From contig JAVHKY010000056.1 in the NCBI GenBank assembly GCA_035079385.1, positions 6,517,501 to 6,581,500 of the forward strand: DNA of 64,000 nt, given 5' to 3'. Below, piece by piece: positions 57,201-63,615 of the stretch (the stretch's first letter is position 1; every line of letters begins with the position of its first letter). The notes below the pieces were generated by a model. It did no database searches, was not told where the DNA came from, and worked only from the letters and a program-made list of their open reading frames with translations. The position numbers were made by a program, and so were the translations under genes. This DNA comes from Aspidiotus rigidus (Eukaryota; Arthropoda; Insecta; Hemiptera; Diaspididae).

Positions 57201-57335
57201 GACTTTCCTTACCTTACTGATAGGGTGAAATCGCCAGGACTGCTCAGAGACGGTCGAGCTAGAAATGAGCCGTCGAAACCTTGTTCGAGTAACAGCTCCT
57301 CCGCTTCGTGTCCGGATACGTTCGGATGAAACCAT
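19607..57335 (-). CDS. csw: Corkscrew/SHP2 (PTPN11)-like protein tyrosine phosphatase, twelve coding exons
   Basis: Minus-strand exons 57335-57213, 56536-56342, 25690-25528, 24698-24522, 24439-24295, 23227-23148, 23074-22925, 22555-22394, 21795-21612, 21513-21362, 20733-20525 and 19745-19607 join in phase to 1,879 nt, about 625 residues without the start exon. Order: N-SH2 (about 1-100), C-SH2 (106-205), PTP domain (about 235-510) with [30 protein letters not shown] and the Q-loop QTEAQY, then a tail with YTNI, YENV and a proline run. The family is a cytosolic phosphatase recruited by phosphotyrosines on activated receptors and adaptors to promote Ras/MAPK signalling; the N-SH2 domain plugs the active site at rest. 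The tail tyrosines match SHP2 Y542 and Y580. The long insert known in the Drosophila Corkscrew PTP domain is absent. The exon with the start ATG is not included. Confidence 0.95.
20525..20733 (-). CDS. csw: csw exon 11 (tail, YTNI)
   Basis: Acceptor CATTTTACAG, donor GTATGT (phase 2). Starts [17 protein letters not shown], the conserved first tail tyrosine motif, then a low-complexity Ser/Pro-rich stretch ([14 protein letters not shown]) with SP/TP sites that could be phosphorylated. Confidence 0.9.
21362..21513 (-). CDS. csw: csw exon 10 (PTP C-terminal part)
   Basis: Acceptor GGTTTGTAG, donor GTGAGA. Encodes [20 protein letters not shown] and [21 protein letters not shown] is the Q-loop that positions the hydrolytic water. 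Confidence 0.95.
21612..21795 (-). CDS. csw: csw exon 9 (catalytic loop)
   Basis: Acceptor GTTTGTAG, donor GTAAGT (phase 1). Carries the WPD loop ([12 protein letters not shown]) and the signature [13 protein letters not shown] with the nucleophilic cysteine and phosphate-binding arginine. Both are intact. Confidence 0.97.
22394..22555 (-). CDS. csw: csw exon 8 (PTP core)
   Basis: Acceptor ACTATTTGTAG, donor GTAAGC, phase 0 at both ends. Encodes [20 protein letters not shown] through FHYHFQ, matching the K-C-x-x-YWP segment of PTP domains. Confidence 0.93.
22925..23074 (-). CDS. csw: csw exon 7 (PTP core)
   Basis: Acceptor TCTGTCGCAG, donor GTAAGA. Encodes [20 protein letters not shown] and [18 protein letters not shown], classic conserved PTP motifs. 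In Drosophila Corkscrew a long hydrophilic insert interrupts the PTP domain; nothing like it appears here. Confidence 0.95.
23148..23227 (-). CDS. csw: csw exon 6 (PTP N-terminal part)
   Basis: Acceptor TTTGTTGCAG, donor GTGAGC. Encodes [20 protein letters not shown] and INANLIK, the substrate-recognition side of the PTP fold. Confidence 0.94.
24161..24230. repeat. (ATT)n, poly(T) and G-rich low-complexity run
   Basis: About 14 ATT units run into some 17 Ts and then a G-rich stretch, inside csw intron 5. It could be the tail of an old retroelement in minus orientation, but no element body is recognisable next to it. Confidence 0.8.
24295..24439 (-). CDS. csw: csw exon 5 (linker and PTP start)
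   Basis: Donor GTAAGT (phase 1). Encodes [19 protein letters not shown] and [12 protein letters not shown]. The acceptor is ambiguous: GTGAGCAG (start 24439) or GCTGATAG (start 24454), both in phase. The second would add RVREQ, which looks like a duplicate of the RVKQL already encoded by exon 4, so the first is preferred. Confidence 0.88.
24522..24698 (-). CDS. csw: csw exon 4 (C-SH2, second half)
   Basis: Acceptor TTCGCGTAG, donor GTAAGT, phase 0 at both ends. Encodes [40 protein letters not shown] and [16 protein letters not shown]. Confidence 0.95.
25115..25293. mobile_element. GC-rich MITE (hAT-like) with 7-bp target duplication
   Basis: Starts CAACCCCGGATTTAGG and ends CCTAAATCCGGGGTTG, flanked on both sides by TATAAAT (25108-25114 and 25294-25300). 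The interior is G/C-rich with GCCTCCACC repeats. End sequences like GGATTTAGGGGGG are common in hAT MITEs. Located in csw intron 3. Confidence 0.75.
25361..25425. repeat. (CT)n microsatellite
   Basis: About 32 CT dinucleotides without interruption, in csw intron 3 about 100 bases past the exon 3 donor. Open frames through it are artefacts of the repeat. Confidence 0.97.
25528..25690 (-). CDS. csw: csw exon 3 (C-SH2, first half)
   Basis: Acceptor CTCTTTGTAG, donor GTGGGT. Encodes [40 protein letters not shown] and [17 protein letters not shown] holds the phosphotyrosine-binding arginine. A long (CT)n run lies about 100 bases beyond its donor. Confidence 0.96.
26850..27140 (+). mobile_element. 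Retroposed Penelope-like 3' end with poly(A)
   Basis: Contains the hairpin motif (26915-26939: GATGGTTG...AACCGGAAGCACTC) in a context similar to the Penelope copies (TTCGTTC...TTTGAAGATGG). It ends with AATAAA near 27110 and an A-run of 12 at about 27126-27137. Probably a 5'-truncated, diverged insertion. Confidence 0.55.
29024..29371 (-). other. Unidentified open frame, 115 codons
   Basis: Begins [20 protein letters not shown] and contains several cysteines ([16 protein letters not shown]). I recognise no family. No splice signals or neighbouring coding signal support it, and it may be chance. Confidence 0.15.
29521..29560. repeat. (CA)-rich microsatellite
   Basis: ACACACACACACAC preceded by CATA repeats within the csw intron. 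Confidence 0.8.
29856..30110 (-). mobile_element. Retroposed poly(A)-tailed fragment
   Basis: Read on the minus strand, the segment ends AATAAAGCCTTTTTC followed by about 17 As (T-run 29855-29871 on the plus strand). A poly(A) signal at the right spacing marks a retroposed transcript or a LINE/SINE 3' end. The body is unidentified and the left limit is approximate. Confidence 0.5.
30850..31625 (-). repeat. Dispersed TACTAG-rich repeat, copy B
   Basis: Inverted relative of 9690-10250: it has GTGCGTGCG...AAATTTGCG units, the shared GACATGTTTCATGTC, about 400 bases with many TATACTAG copies in which two long units (31110-31290 and 31320-31480) repeat each other, then the shared GTTTCCTGGAAATTACTGG and a poly(C) run. 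Confidence 0.7.
32042..32238. mobile_element. GC-rich hAT-type MITE with 8-bp target duplication
   Basis: Ends CAGTGTCGTGCTGGC and GCCAGCACGACACTG, flanked by CTTCTTTC on both sides (32034-32041 and 32239-32246). The interior is GC-rich against AT-rich surroundings (GGGGATCCCCGGGGGCCCG). No coding capacity. Confidence 0.87.
33524..33826. mobile_element. CAGGGTGTC MITE carrying an (AG)n microsatellite
   Basis: Begins CAGGGTGTCACTTTTTC and ends AAGTGGACACCCTG. CCTGACTTT/TTCCCGACTTTTTCAGG-type segments repeat inside, a pattern widespread in arthropod hAT MITEs. The centre is A18 followed by about 40 AG units. I see no target duplication. Confidence 0.7.
33624..33703. repeat. (AG)n microsatellite
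   Basis: About 40 uninterrupted AG units following a poly(A) run, inside the MITE at 33524-33826. Confidence 0.97.
34041..34337 (-). other. Unidentified open frame, 98 codons
   Basis: Begins [20 protein letters not shown] and contains [20 protein letters not shown]. It looks protein-like in composition but I cannot assign a family. It lies in a repeat-rich stretch of the csw intron and could be a fragment of a mobile-element gene. Confidence 0.25.
34672..34977 (-). other. Unidentified open frame, 101 codons
   Basis: Contains [20 protein letters not shown] and [20 protein letters not shown]. It lies about 330 bases upstream of the frame at 34041-34337 on the same strand, so both may come from one decayed element. 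No family recognised. Confidence 0.25.
35330..35364. repeat. (ATT)n microsatellite
   Basis: About ten ATT units directly 3' of the SWIM-domain frame at 35375-35773. Confidence 0.9.
35375..35773 (-). pseudogene. C-terminal fragment of a SWIM-zinc-finger (MULE-like) transposase protein
   Basis: Open frame of about 132 codons without its own start. It encodes [20 protein letters not shown], then [15 protein letters not shown] sequence, then [17 protein letters not shown], the CxC...CxH ligands of a SWIM zinc finger, and ends in a basic [17 protein letters not shown] resembling an AT-hook. This order is typical of the C-terminus of Mutator-like transposases and their domesticated relatives. No transposase catalytic core is visible upstream, where stops occur beyond 35774, so it looks like a broken copy. 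A terminal exon of a gene is a weaker alternative. Confidence 0.6.
37567..37905. repeat. 169-bp tandem duplication in the foldback right arm
   Basis: Two adjacent copies starting near 37567 and 37736 share GTCCGCGGAACTCCTCC, GAAACTACCCGATGG and GAAGATGTGCACCTGCA. The left arm has a single copy, so the duplication arose after the arms formed. Confidence 0.85.
38250..39355 (-). mobile_element. Non-LTR retrotransposon remnant (I/Jockey-like) inside the foldback element
   Basis: Minus-strand 3' end of a LINE. The 3' UTR ends in (TAA)n and A-rich sequence at 38250-38295, as in I-type elements. Upstream is an intact C-terminal frame (38420-38719), and further up a frameshifted RNase H-like piece around 39150-39355 (ITSDS...[20 protein letters not shown]). 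Strongly 5' truncated. It interrupts the right arm of the foldback element. Confidence 0.6.
38420..38719 (-). pseudogene. C-terminal end of a non-LTR retrotransposon ORF2
   Basis: One hundred open codons to TAA. Contains [18 protein letters not shown], then CPHC...VDHFIFSCP, the CxxC...H...C motif that follows RNase H in I/Jockey-group proteins, and ends RTTQFYNFI. The frame is clean here but decayed upstream. Confidence 0.75.
42132..42579. mobile_element. MITE with ATATGTGACCTGCGATGA ends, interrupted by a second MITE
   Basis: The ends at 42132-42149 and 42562-42579 are perfect complements. The interior right half has a strong hairpin (CACCATTTCTCTCTGATT ... AATCAGAGAGAAATGGTG, about 42486-42533). 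A second element sits next to the left end. Confidence 0.7.
42150..42449. mobile_element. CAGGGTG MITE nested in another MITE
   Basis: Begins CAGGGTGTCTACC and ends GGTAGTCACCCGCACCCTG, flanked by GATGA on both sides (42145-42149 and 42450-42454). Removing it plus one GATGA restores complementarity of the host element's two halves, which supports the boundaries. Its interior has ATTGGACTTTTATTGGA repeats and an A-run (about 42231-42259). Confidence 0.7.
44990..45028. repeat. (GAT)n microsatellite
   Basis: About nine GAT units flanked by GAC units in the csw intron. Confidence 0.95.
45060..45540. promoter_or_regulatory. CpG-rich segment, possible regulatory element
   Basis: Locally rich in CG dinucleotides (CACCGCGGCGCGGCAGCTCGCG, CGCGGCCGCCG, CGCGTCGTCGTCG, each broken here into short runs) within an AT-rich intron. 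It could be an internal promoter or enhancer, or old unmethylated gene sequence. The short frame at 45244-45432 within it resembles no family. Confidence 0.25.
47274..47300. repeat. (TA)n microsatellite
   Basis: About 13 TA units. A second shorter TA run lies at 47499-47518. Confidence 0.9.
48000..48120 (-). mobile_element. Penelope-like 3' end remnant
   Basis: On the minus strand, CTTGATAAAGGCC, a 9-base loop, GGCCGAAATATCGTCG (48041-48079) is the characteristic 3' hairpin of Penelope-like elements and resembles a hammerhead core (stem II followed by GAAA). A related plus-strand string CGTCGAAATATCGACG occurs at about 47745-47760. Confidence 0.45.
50525..51134. mobile_element. hAT-like MITE remnants
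   Basis: 50525 begins CAGGGCTGGGCATGGATC, a common hAT MITE end, followed by about 190 bases rich in GGATC/GATCC. 51134 closes with GTGCATCCCTG, preceded by ATTGGCT repeats like those of 13184-13660. The two ends do not share a target duplication, so these may be two damaged elements. Confidence 0.4.
52163..53024. mobile_element. hAT foldback element made of two copies of a transposase 3' end
   Basis: Ends CAGGCATGGGCAACCT and AGGTTGCCCACGCCTG with 8-bp duplications TTCTAGTG at 52155-52162 and 53025-53032. The left third (about 52259-52445) and right third (about 52737-52925) are inverted copies of about 190 bases. Both encode, in opposite directions, the C-terminal string [11 protein letters not shown] or [11 protein letters not shown] followed by the 3' UTR. 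The element thus has two 3' ends and no 5' end. Confidence 0.88.
52390..52821 (-). pseudogene. hAT transposase C-terminal fragment (dimerisation domain)
   Basis: 143 open codons. From about residue 50 it is hAT-like: [19 protein letters not shown], then [20 protein letters not shown], then [20 protein letters not shown], then [19 protein letters not shown], matching the C-terminal dimerisation region of hAT proteins of the ZBED5/GTF2IRD2/EPM2AIP1 kind. The first 45 residues are not transposase: they are the antisense of the second, inverted copy of the same 3' end. No DDE core remains. Confidence 0.85.
53059..53205. mobile_element. mariner-type MITE flanked by TA
   Basis: TACTTGATTCAACTTA and TAAGTTGAATCGAGTA ends with TA on both sides (53057-53058 and 53206-53207). 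Arms of about 65 bases include CCGATGGAC/GTCCATCGG and leave almost no loop. It starts 27 bases after the hAT element's target duplication. Confidence 0.75.
54449..54470. repeat. (CCA)n microsatellite
   Basis: About seven CCA units in the csw intron. Confidence 0.9.
55068..55232. mobile_element. AACTAGTG MITE with internal perfect hairpin
   Basis: Outer ends AACTAGTGCAAAAAAGT and ACTTTTTTACACTAGTT. Inside, AAAGTAGCGATATTATTGC pairs with GCAATAATATCGCTACTTT around a 7-base loop (CTAGA region). A diverged copy lies at 60560-60770. Confidence 0.65.
56342..56536 (-). CDS. csw: csw exon 2 (N-SH2, second half)
   Basis: Acceptor TTTCTTTCGCAG, donor GTTAGT (phase 2). Encodes [38 protein letters not shown] and [20 protein letters not shown], part of the N-SH2 surface that blocks the active site in the family. 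Confidence 0.95.
57213..57335 (-). CDS. csw: csw exon 1 of those found (N-SH2, first half)
   Basis: Acceptor TTACATTTCAG, donor GTAAGG (phase 2). Encodes [20 protein letters not shown] and [24 protein letters not shown] has the phosphotyrosine-binding arginine. The first base completes a split arginine codon, as in vertebrate SHP2 where the short first exon ends inside the Arg before WFHP. Confidence 0.95.
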
Positions 57336-57489
57336 CTGAAATGTAATCATTTACAATTTTTCATTTATTTCAAAATTGAGTATTGAAAACGAAAAACACA
57401 CGACTAATGTATCATCGCGATTGAACTTGCTAGAAAAGCAAGTTCTAAAAATAACTTAAAGCAGACGAACCCTTTTCTATCGTAATTAT

Positions 57490-57800
57490 GATATTATGGC
57501 TCAGAAGTCGAAATTTTTCCAAGTGCCATACTATAATATAATTATGATAAAAGGGGGAACTTGAGAAAAAGTTGAAATTTTTCCAAGCCCTCCTCCTATT
57601 TTATATTATAGCTTTAAAGTCAAAATTTTCTTCCAAGTCCGCCTTCTATCATATATTGTGACTTGAAGTCGAAATTTTTTCAAGTCCAAATCCTGTATTA
57701 GGATCAATCAGTTTTTGCCGGACAGGTACAGAGAATTTTTTTGAAATAACTTCCTCATAAAACAGGTTCCCTGTTAAAAATCGACGACGGCCCGCTCCTC
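57490..57800. repeat. Dispersed repeat ending AACAGGTTCCCTGTTAAAA, copy A
   Basis: Three degenerate units of GAAATTTTTCCAAG...CCTATT...TATAT, then CATAAAACAGGTTCCCTGTT. The same order occurs at 63440-63615. Lies between csw exon 57335 and the candidate upstream exon. Confidence 0.55.
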
Positions 57801-57924
57801 TTCTCAGAGAAAAATAAAAACAAAACTGCCTCATAAAATTCCATCAAGGAGGTTCCTTTTCTTCCTCCGAATTACAGATTCAAGGCTTCCTGACTAATGT
57901 CAATAATACGGTTTTTGATATTAC

Positions 57925-58035
57925 GACACATTTTATTTCAATTTAATATAAGTATAAATTTAATAATACAAATGTCGTATATTATAAAAATACAATTTGC
58001 GCGAGCGCTTCCGGTTGATTAACCATCGACGGGTG
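57925..58035 (-). mobile_element. Penelope-like 3' end remnant with hairpin motif
   Basis: The motif at 58003-58027 reads GATGGTTAATCAACCGGAAGCGCTC on the minus strand as two short blocks around the loop. The loop differs from the Penelope copies while the GGTT/AACC stem is kept. An AATAAA follows near 57930 on the same strand. Confidence 0.45.
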
Positions 58036-58267
58036 AGAACGATAGTCGGGCTAACATATAGTGTGCTAGACTAATATTAGACCATGAGAGGAGGCGGCAA
58101 ACTCCCCCCCCCCCTAATTCAGAAGCCCTAGTATGAAGATAGTTTAAAAGTAGCAAGAAACAGGAAACAGATTATAAAAAACAATAGCAGACGAGCTTAA
58201 ATAGGGTTCTACCAACTTTGAACACTTTGAACTACACTGCTGGTAGGCCTATAATAGCTTAAGCTAG

Positions 58268-58480
58268 TCAGCCCGTGCGGTGGACAGCAGCCGCGGCCTT
58301 CTCCGCTGGCTCTGATTTATCGCCAGCTTCATACTTGTACACCGTACGCACTCTCTGAGTCTGTACTTCAGTATGCTCGTAGCGAGTCTCTCGCGTGCGC
58401 GGAGGCTTTCCGTGTATGTTTGAGGGCTGGTCGGTGCCTACGCCTCTATTAGATTCTCCTTCAATATGAGTTATCCCGAC
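58268..58480 (-). CDS. Unidentified coding-like frame, 70 codons
   Basis: A GC-richer frame running from TTGTAG at 58481 (a possible splice acceptor) to TGA. It contains NIHGKPPRTRETRYEHTE and VYKYEAGDKSEPAEKAAAAV, a charged hydrophilic composition that looks like real protein. The nearby downstream Penelope-like hairpin (58003-58027) on the same strand suggests a retroelement origin, for example a C-terminal end of a gag-like or ORF1 protein. A terminal exon of an unknown gene is the alternative. I do not recognise the family. Confidence 0.35.
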   Translation of the reverse strand, partial: VGITHIEGESNRGVGTDQPSNIHGKPPRTRETRYEHTEVQTQRVRTVYKYEAGDKSEPAEKAAAAVHRTG

Positions 58481-58568
58481 CTACAATCCCGGCTAGGGGA
58501 TGGCATCTTCCCTACATGCACCTTCTAACATAATACAACCCAAATATGGGTGGCGGAATAAACTTTTC

Positions 58569-58591
58569 TCGGGGGGGGGGGGGGGGGGGGG
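58569..58591. repeat. Poly(G) run
   Basis: About 22 uninterrupted Gs. Similar G/C homopolymers occur at 10499-10514, 31623-31635, 59668-59682 and 63472-63481, mostly inside or beside repeats. Confidence 0.9.
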
Positions 58592-59015
58592 CAACAAATT
58601 GTTTCGTTGATTTTCAATTTTTCATTTCATCCTGTGGTTAAATGAGGCATCCTTTCATTTTCCTACCCTTTTGTGAGGTAAACATCCCCACTCTCATTCC
58701 GCCACCCATAGACGGGAAATGATTTCAAAAAAAGCTTTTGATAACTTCAATAGATCGAGATTACGAAAGAGCCATCGAGAAAACGTTTCCGAGAAAGAAC
58801 GTTACGTAAGTAAGATATAGCCATAGACTGGGAAAATTGTCCTCATGTCTATTTAATAACATTTTCGATGATAATACTCGTATTACCAAAAGCTGCGTTA
58901 TTCATGAAAATTGTTTTCCTTCCTTCCTCAATCATCACAAGAAGAAACAGCTCACCCGAGGAAAGCAGAATATTAGGAGGAATATATTACAGTAAGACAC
59001 CGAGATGGTACCTAC

Positions 59016-59089
59016 CTTCGTGAAGTGAAATGTAAGGAATCGGGGTCACATGAACTATCAATTTTGTACACAATTCACTCGGAGAAGTA
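59016..59089 (-). CDS. csw: Candidate upstream csw exon piece (uncertain)
   Basis: A minus-strand segment ends SLHFTSR plus AG at a GTAGGT donor, in the phase needed for exon 57335, giving TSR-R-WFHP as in SHP2. But there is no ATG between the in-frame TGA just upstream (59087-59089) and the donor. It would need another upstream exon, or the match is chance. Confidence 0.25.
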
Positions 59090-62000
59090 TTTTTGAACTC
59101 CTAACATTTCATCATACGCAACCCGCAACGTGTTGATTGAAACTTTTGCTTAATCAATTGAGAGTTCATTCGTACATTCTAGGGTTCGCGAGTTGTATTT
59201 TCACTCTGTCTTCAACCTCCGATTCGAACTAAATAAACTGAAAAATATTCTGGCGGTGCTAAACGAATAACAATCATTTCAAATGTTCCCTTTAACTCGA
59301 GATATTGAAGACATCCCATTTTACACATTGGCTTTGAGATCAAACTGACGAAATCCCTCGCTCCGCTCCTTCGCCTCCCTCTTTTTTCCCTATAGCTAAT
59401 CTGTGTTAGGCTACGATACATTGATCTAACGATTTAACATATCAACTTCCAATTTATGAATAACACAGTACATATTATAAGTCTAGTATATTGTATTTCA
59501 GACAAAGTGGCTGGCGGGTTCACTAGCACCCTCTTTTTAGCATAGTATAAATCTAGTATGTTGTATGTTGGGCAAACTAGCTCCCCGAGGAGAACGAGCA
59601 GATTTCCAGATGAGGCAGCGAGGCTTCCTCGAAAATTTTCCGAGTCTAATAACGGTGGGGAGGGAGGGGAGGGGGGGGGGGTTTCGCAAATTTTCGTATT
59701 AGAGGTGGGATCTCGGTAGAAACATTGAAAGTGTCAAAAATACACGGAAACGAACATGTAATCAAAATTGTTTTGTCTAAATAACACTTCAGTGCATTTC
59801 ATGCACATATGGCATACGAGTGATTAGAGTTCGTATTTATGTAGCATGTGCTCGTGAAAAATACTATCTTTACATACTATCGATTTTAACGGATATCACA
59901 CACTATCTATAATTATTCTGTTTATAAAATAATACTTACATCTTTAGTATCTCTCTTCACTTTCATTCTCCTTCGCCTTCACAAGCGTTTTTTCTCGCTT
60001 TCTCTCTCTCACACACCTTTTTTTGTTATTTGAGACGATTTATTCCATCCACATGCAAATTTTCGAGTCATGATGATATACTATCATAACCTTCAGACAC
60101 CAGTCAAAAGTACTCGTATTATATTCGGTCATCATCTCCACTGTTCTCGCTGGTTTGTAGAATTGGCAATGAAATTTGATTGTAGGAGCAAGCGAGGAAA
60201 CAACAGGTCATCCGTTCATTTCGCCTTCGCTCCAACTTTACACGCGAAAAATTATTTGAACACGTCATCAAATTACTTTTGTATTACATTACCCGCTTGT
60301 CATTTTCCAGTCTCAGTACTCAATAATTATTGTATTTGTCGAAGAGGAAAAGGGGAGAAACTGAGAAACTCCATAGAAATTTGCGAACGCTTAATTAACA
60401 GTATGAACTAAGTATCTCATCAATGAGCAAAAAATAATGATGTTTAATGATGGCCACAAATAAACCTAATTTCTTTTTTTGAGGGACGACCGATGGATTC
60501 AATTTTAAGATTCGCTGACGAGGTGGGACCAAAAGGATCTCTTTATTCAATTTACTTTACTGGTGCTAAAACGTAGTTACTTTGCAATAATATCACTACT
60601 TTTTTTGAACTTGATGAATAGAATATCGTATCGACCGGAAATAAAATAGTAAAATATTACTACTCGTGATACAATTTACAACCCCAAGCTTTGCCTTGTG
60701 CATCAAACTTGCCTTTCATTCGCTATTTTGGAATGTTTCGCATAAGTTGAATAATCTATTTTGGAGTGTGTAACTTCTACTTATACGAAGAAGTATATTC
60801 GAGACGAAAAATTGTGATGGTTTAATCGCCGAGAGTACAAAGATACAGGACGTATGAATAGAAAACCAATGCTGAAAACCAACTGTGTGAGGGTAGCTAG
60901 AGAGAGTCTTGTAACAGACACATTAAAAATGTTCAATTTAGCGCGACGTATTGTCACCGGTTCACAAGTTTGCGAATCCTAACAGGTCGAAAACGTTTTT
61001 TCTCGTACGCACCCGGAGCCACATATATTACAATCGAAAAAATAAGCACGTATGATGCATCTTCTTAATCCTTCACATATTATCAAGCATTGACTATATA
61101 TTACTTCGCGTTATGATTAATATATATAAGTCGCTATGCGACCTAAAGAAGAAGACACGTAAATTGCACGATATTTATTCGGTAGAAGCGAGACGAAAAG
61201 CATAGATTTTAAAACTCGTGAAATTTACACGGTGTCGACTTGCGAGCGACAACCGAGCGTTCAAACAGTCAAAATTAAACAAAACCAAATATCAAACAAA
61301 TACAACGGTTTAACCATCAAGTCGTGATTAGACAGACAGAAAAAAGATAAAGGGAATAAGAATGACGCATCATTCTTACGTGTATATAATCAATGTATCA
61401 ACTCACGAATAAAAACACCCAACTGAAACCCATCCCCAACCAAGTACGTAGTAGTACTACAGGTAACGTATTCTCGTTTACTTTTTGTCCAATTTCTGCT
61501 GACTCCTTATTAAAAAGGAAAAAATTAAATTTATGAAAAAAAAAATGCTTTTATATGGCTGAAAAGGAAACTCCACACGGCATTTTCTGTTTGACTATCG
61601 AGAGATCACCCATATTCAGATGACGCTTCAAAATCCTTCCAATTGCAACCAACCTCAAGCTCTTCCCAATAACCATGCGATGAATCTATTGACGACACTA
61701 ATTTATTTTGCAAATACCAGTAGCCAGCCAGCTCTTCTAGTCATTTCAAACTGATGAAGAGCACATTCAGCGTAGAATTTTGAAATAAATGAAAAGAAAA
61801 AGAAATCAACATAGAAAACTTTTCTTGATTAATTGCTCCTATATGAAAATATTATACTCGTGAGTGCGATGAATGGGTTACATTGGACTCGCGCCTCCGA
61901 ATCGGTGATATAGGCAACTCATTTGCCGTTGCCTATGAATGTATTTTCATGTACGAGCCAAGGGCCTTTTCACTTGTTATTTGAAGTATGAATCAATGCG

Positions 62001-63400
62001 CGCTATCGTTTTCGGAATTGTTTCATTCGATAAGTACATGAACGGATCATTTGTATGAAGATGCTGCGGTTTGGAAATTGGTTCACAAATTCATCTTCGG
62101 CCAACGAACTTCAATTGCAAATAGTTTCCTCTCCATGATAAATTGTAATTACTGCCCAAAATGAATGAGTTGGAAAATTTTCGTTTTCGTGGTCAAATTA
62201 TAGTCAATTATCTGAAGTTGTGCATGGGATTTTTTTTTGTGGATAGGTTGATTATTTAAGCAGTCCTCAATTTTCTCTCAAACTTGTCATTGCCAATTCT
62301 CAGAAACCATACAACGAATCGTTTTTATGATGTTGCGGAGTATTCAACGGTTAACGAGAATTTTTGGGGTCATTTGGGTGAATTGTTTTCAAATAATCCT
62401 CAAGATAAATGAATCGAATCGATGTATTATAGTTTTCTCAATCGTATGTTGTATAAGTCATGAAGATTATTATATGAATGCATAGTATTTACTGCCTGGA
62501 ATAATTCCTCATGAACAACTGTATAGGACAGGAAAATTATAACTTCTAAAATAAACATTCAAAGTGATTGATAGATCTGAAACAGTCACGCATATTTTTC
62601 ATTACAACATACTTTTTAGAGATTAAAAGTTGGTAGTGTTTACTCTGCTGTGTAAGCTTTTTCTAAAAAAAAAAAATGTTGACGTTTCTCATCTGCTCTC
62701 CACTCGCTCCTCCGTGAATTTGCGACCGTAAATCCGTATAGATGAATTTTGACATTAAACCAATAGATCCCTACGTTCATCTGCCGTTTTTCTGCCTAAC
62801 TGTGGTTGCAAACCTTAACGTATATTAAGAACTTCAAAAAGTTTCTATCCAGGAACTTGTTAGAGGAGAGGTGAAACCCATAATCTATTTTTGGGACTCG
62901 AAAAAATTCGATCATCAATATCGCTTGCCGAACTTGTAGGTGGGCCTCCATACAGAAAGAGACTACGCCTCAGCTTCTCTGGTTACTTTAATGATTTTGA
63001 CATACTTTAAGAAAATGGAAAAATTTTTAAGACTCTAACAAAGACATGACTTTTTACCTTCACTGAAGATATTTCGGAATCAACGAAAAGAGATTAGATT
63101 TTGAATAGGAGGAGGAAAATCCCAGCCTCTTTAGTGAACCAAATGACCTTGACGAACTTCAGGGGCTTCAAACATTTTTGGAACCTAACCTTCGCATATC
63201 TGTCTGTAAGGCTTGATAATTTTGACCTACAGTTGTGAGGTGTTATTTCCGAGATACTGGCATCCTCATCTCAACAAAAAAACAAAAAAAAAGCCCTCGA
63301 GTTATATATTAGTGAGAAGAAAACGGAGTTAAACGAGGAACGCAGGGAACCTGTTTTATGAGTCATATGGGATTTGGTATTGAGAATTCAAGGAAGCCTA
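59090..63400. other. Right part of window, no further gene recognised
   Basis: AT-rich sequence with a few repeats (TACTAG-type fragments near 59480-59580, the MITE copy at 60560-60770). The frame at 60070-60411 (113 codons) has no recognisable domain. The csw promoter and first exon may lie here or beyond the window. Confidence 0.5.
60560..60770. repeat. Diverged copy of the 55068-55232 MITE
   Basis: Shares GCAATAATATC(A/G)CTACTTT, the TGAATA(G/A)AATATCGTAT block and a decayed right half. No clear ends remain. Confidence 0.5.
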
Positions 63401-63615
63401 GACCTAGATAAAGCTAGTACATATAAAGAAGGAGTCTAAATTTTTCTCGAATCTCGAGCTATATATGATAGGGGGGGGGGGACTTTTTCCAAGTCCCTCT
63501 CCTATTATATATAGTTCGAGAGTCGAAATTTTTCCAAGTTTTTTGTTCGACGGCGGACGGCGCACGGCAAATTTCTCAAAAAGACCCCCATAGAACAGGT
63601 TCCCTGTTAAAATGG
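63341..63615. repeat. Dispersed repeat ending AACAGGTTCCCTGTTAAAA, copy B
   Basis: Begins CAGGGAACCTGTTTTATG and ends CATAGAACAGGTTCCCTG, so it is bounded by inverted ends. The interior matches 57490-57800. No target duplication seen. Confidence 0.5.
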
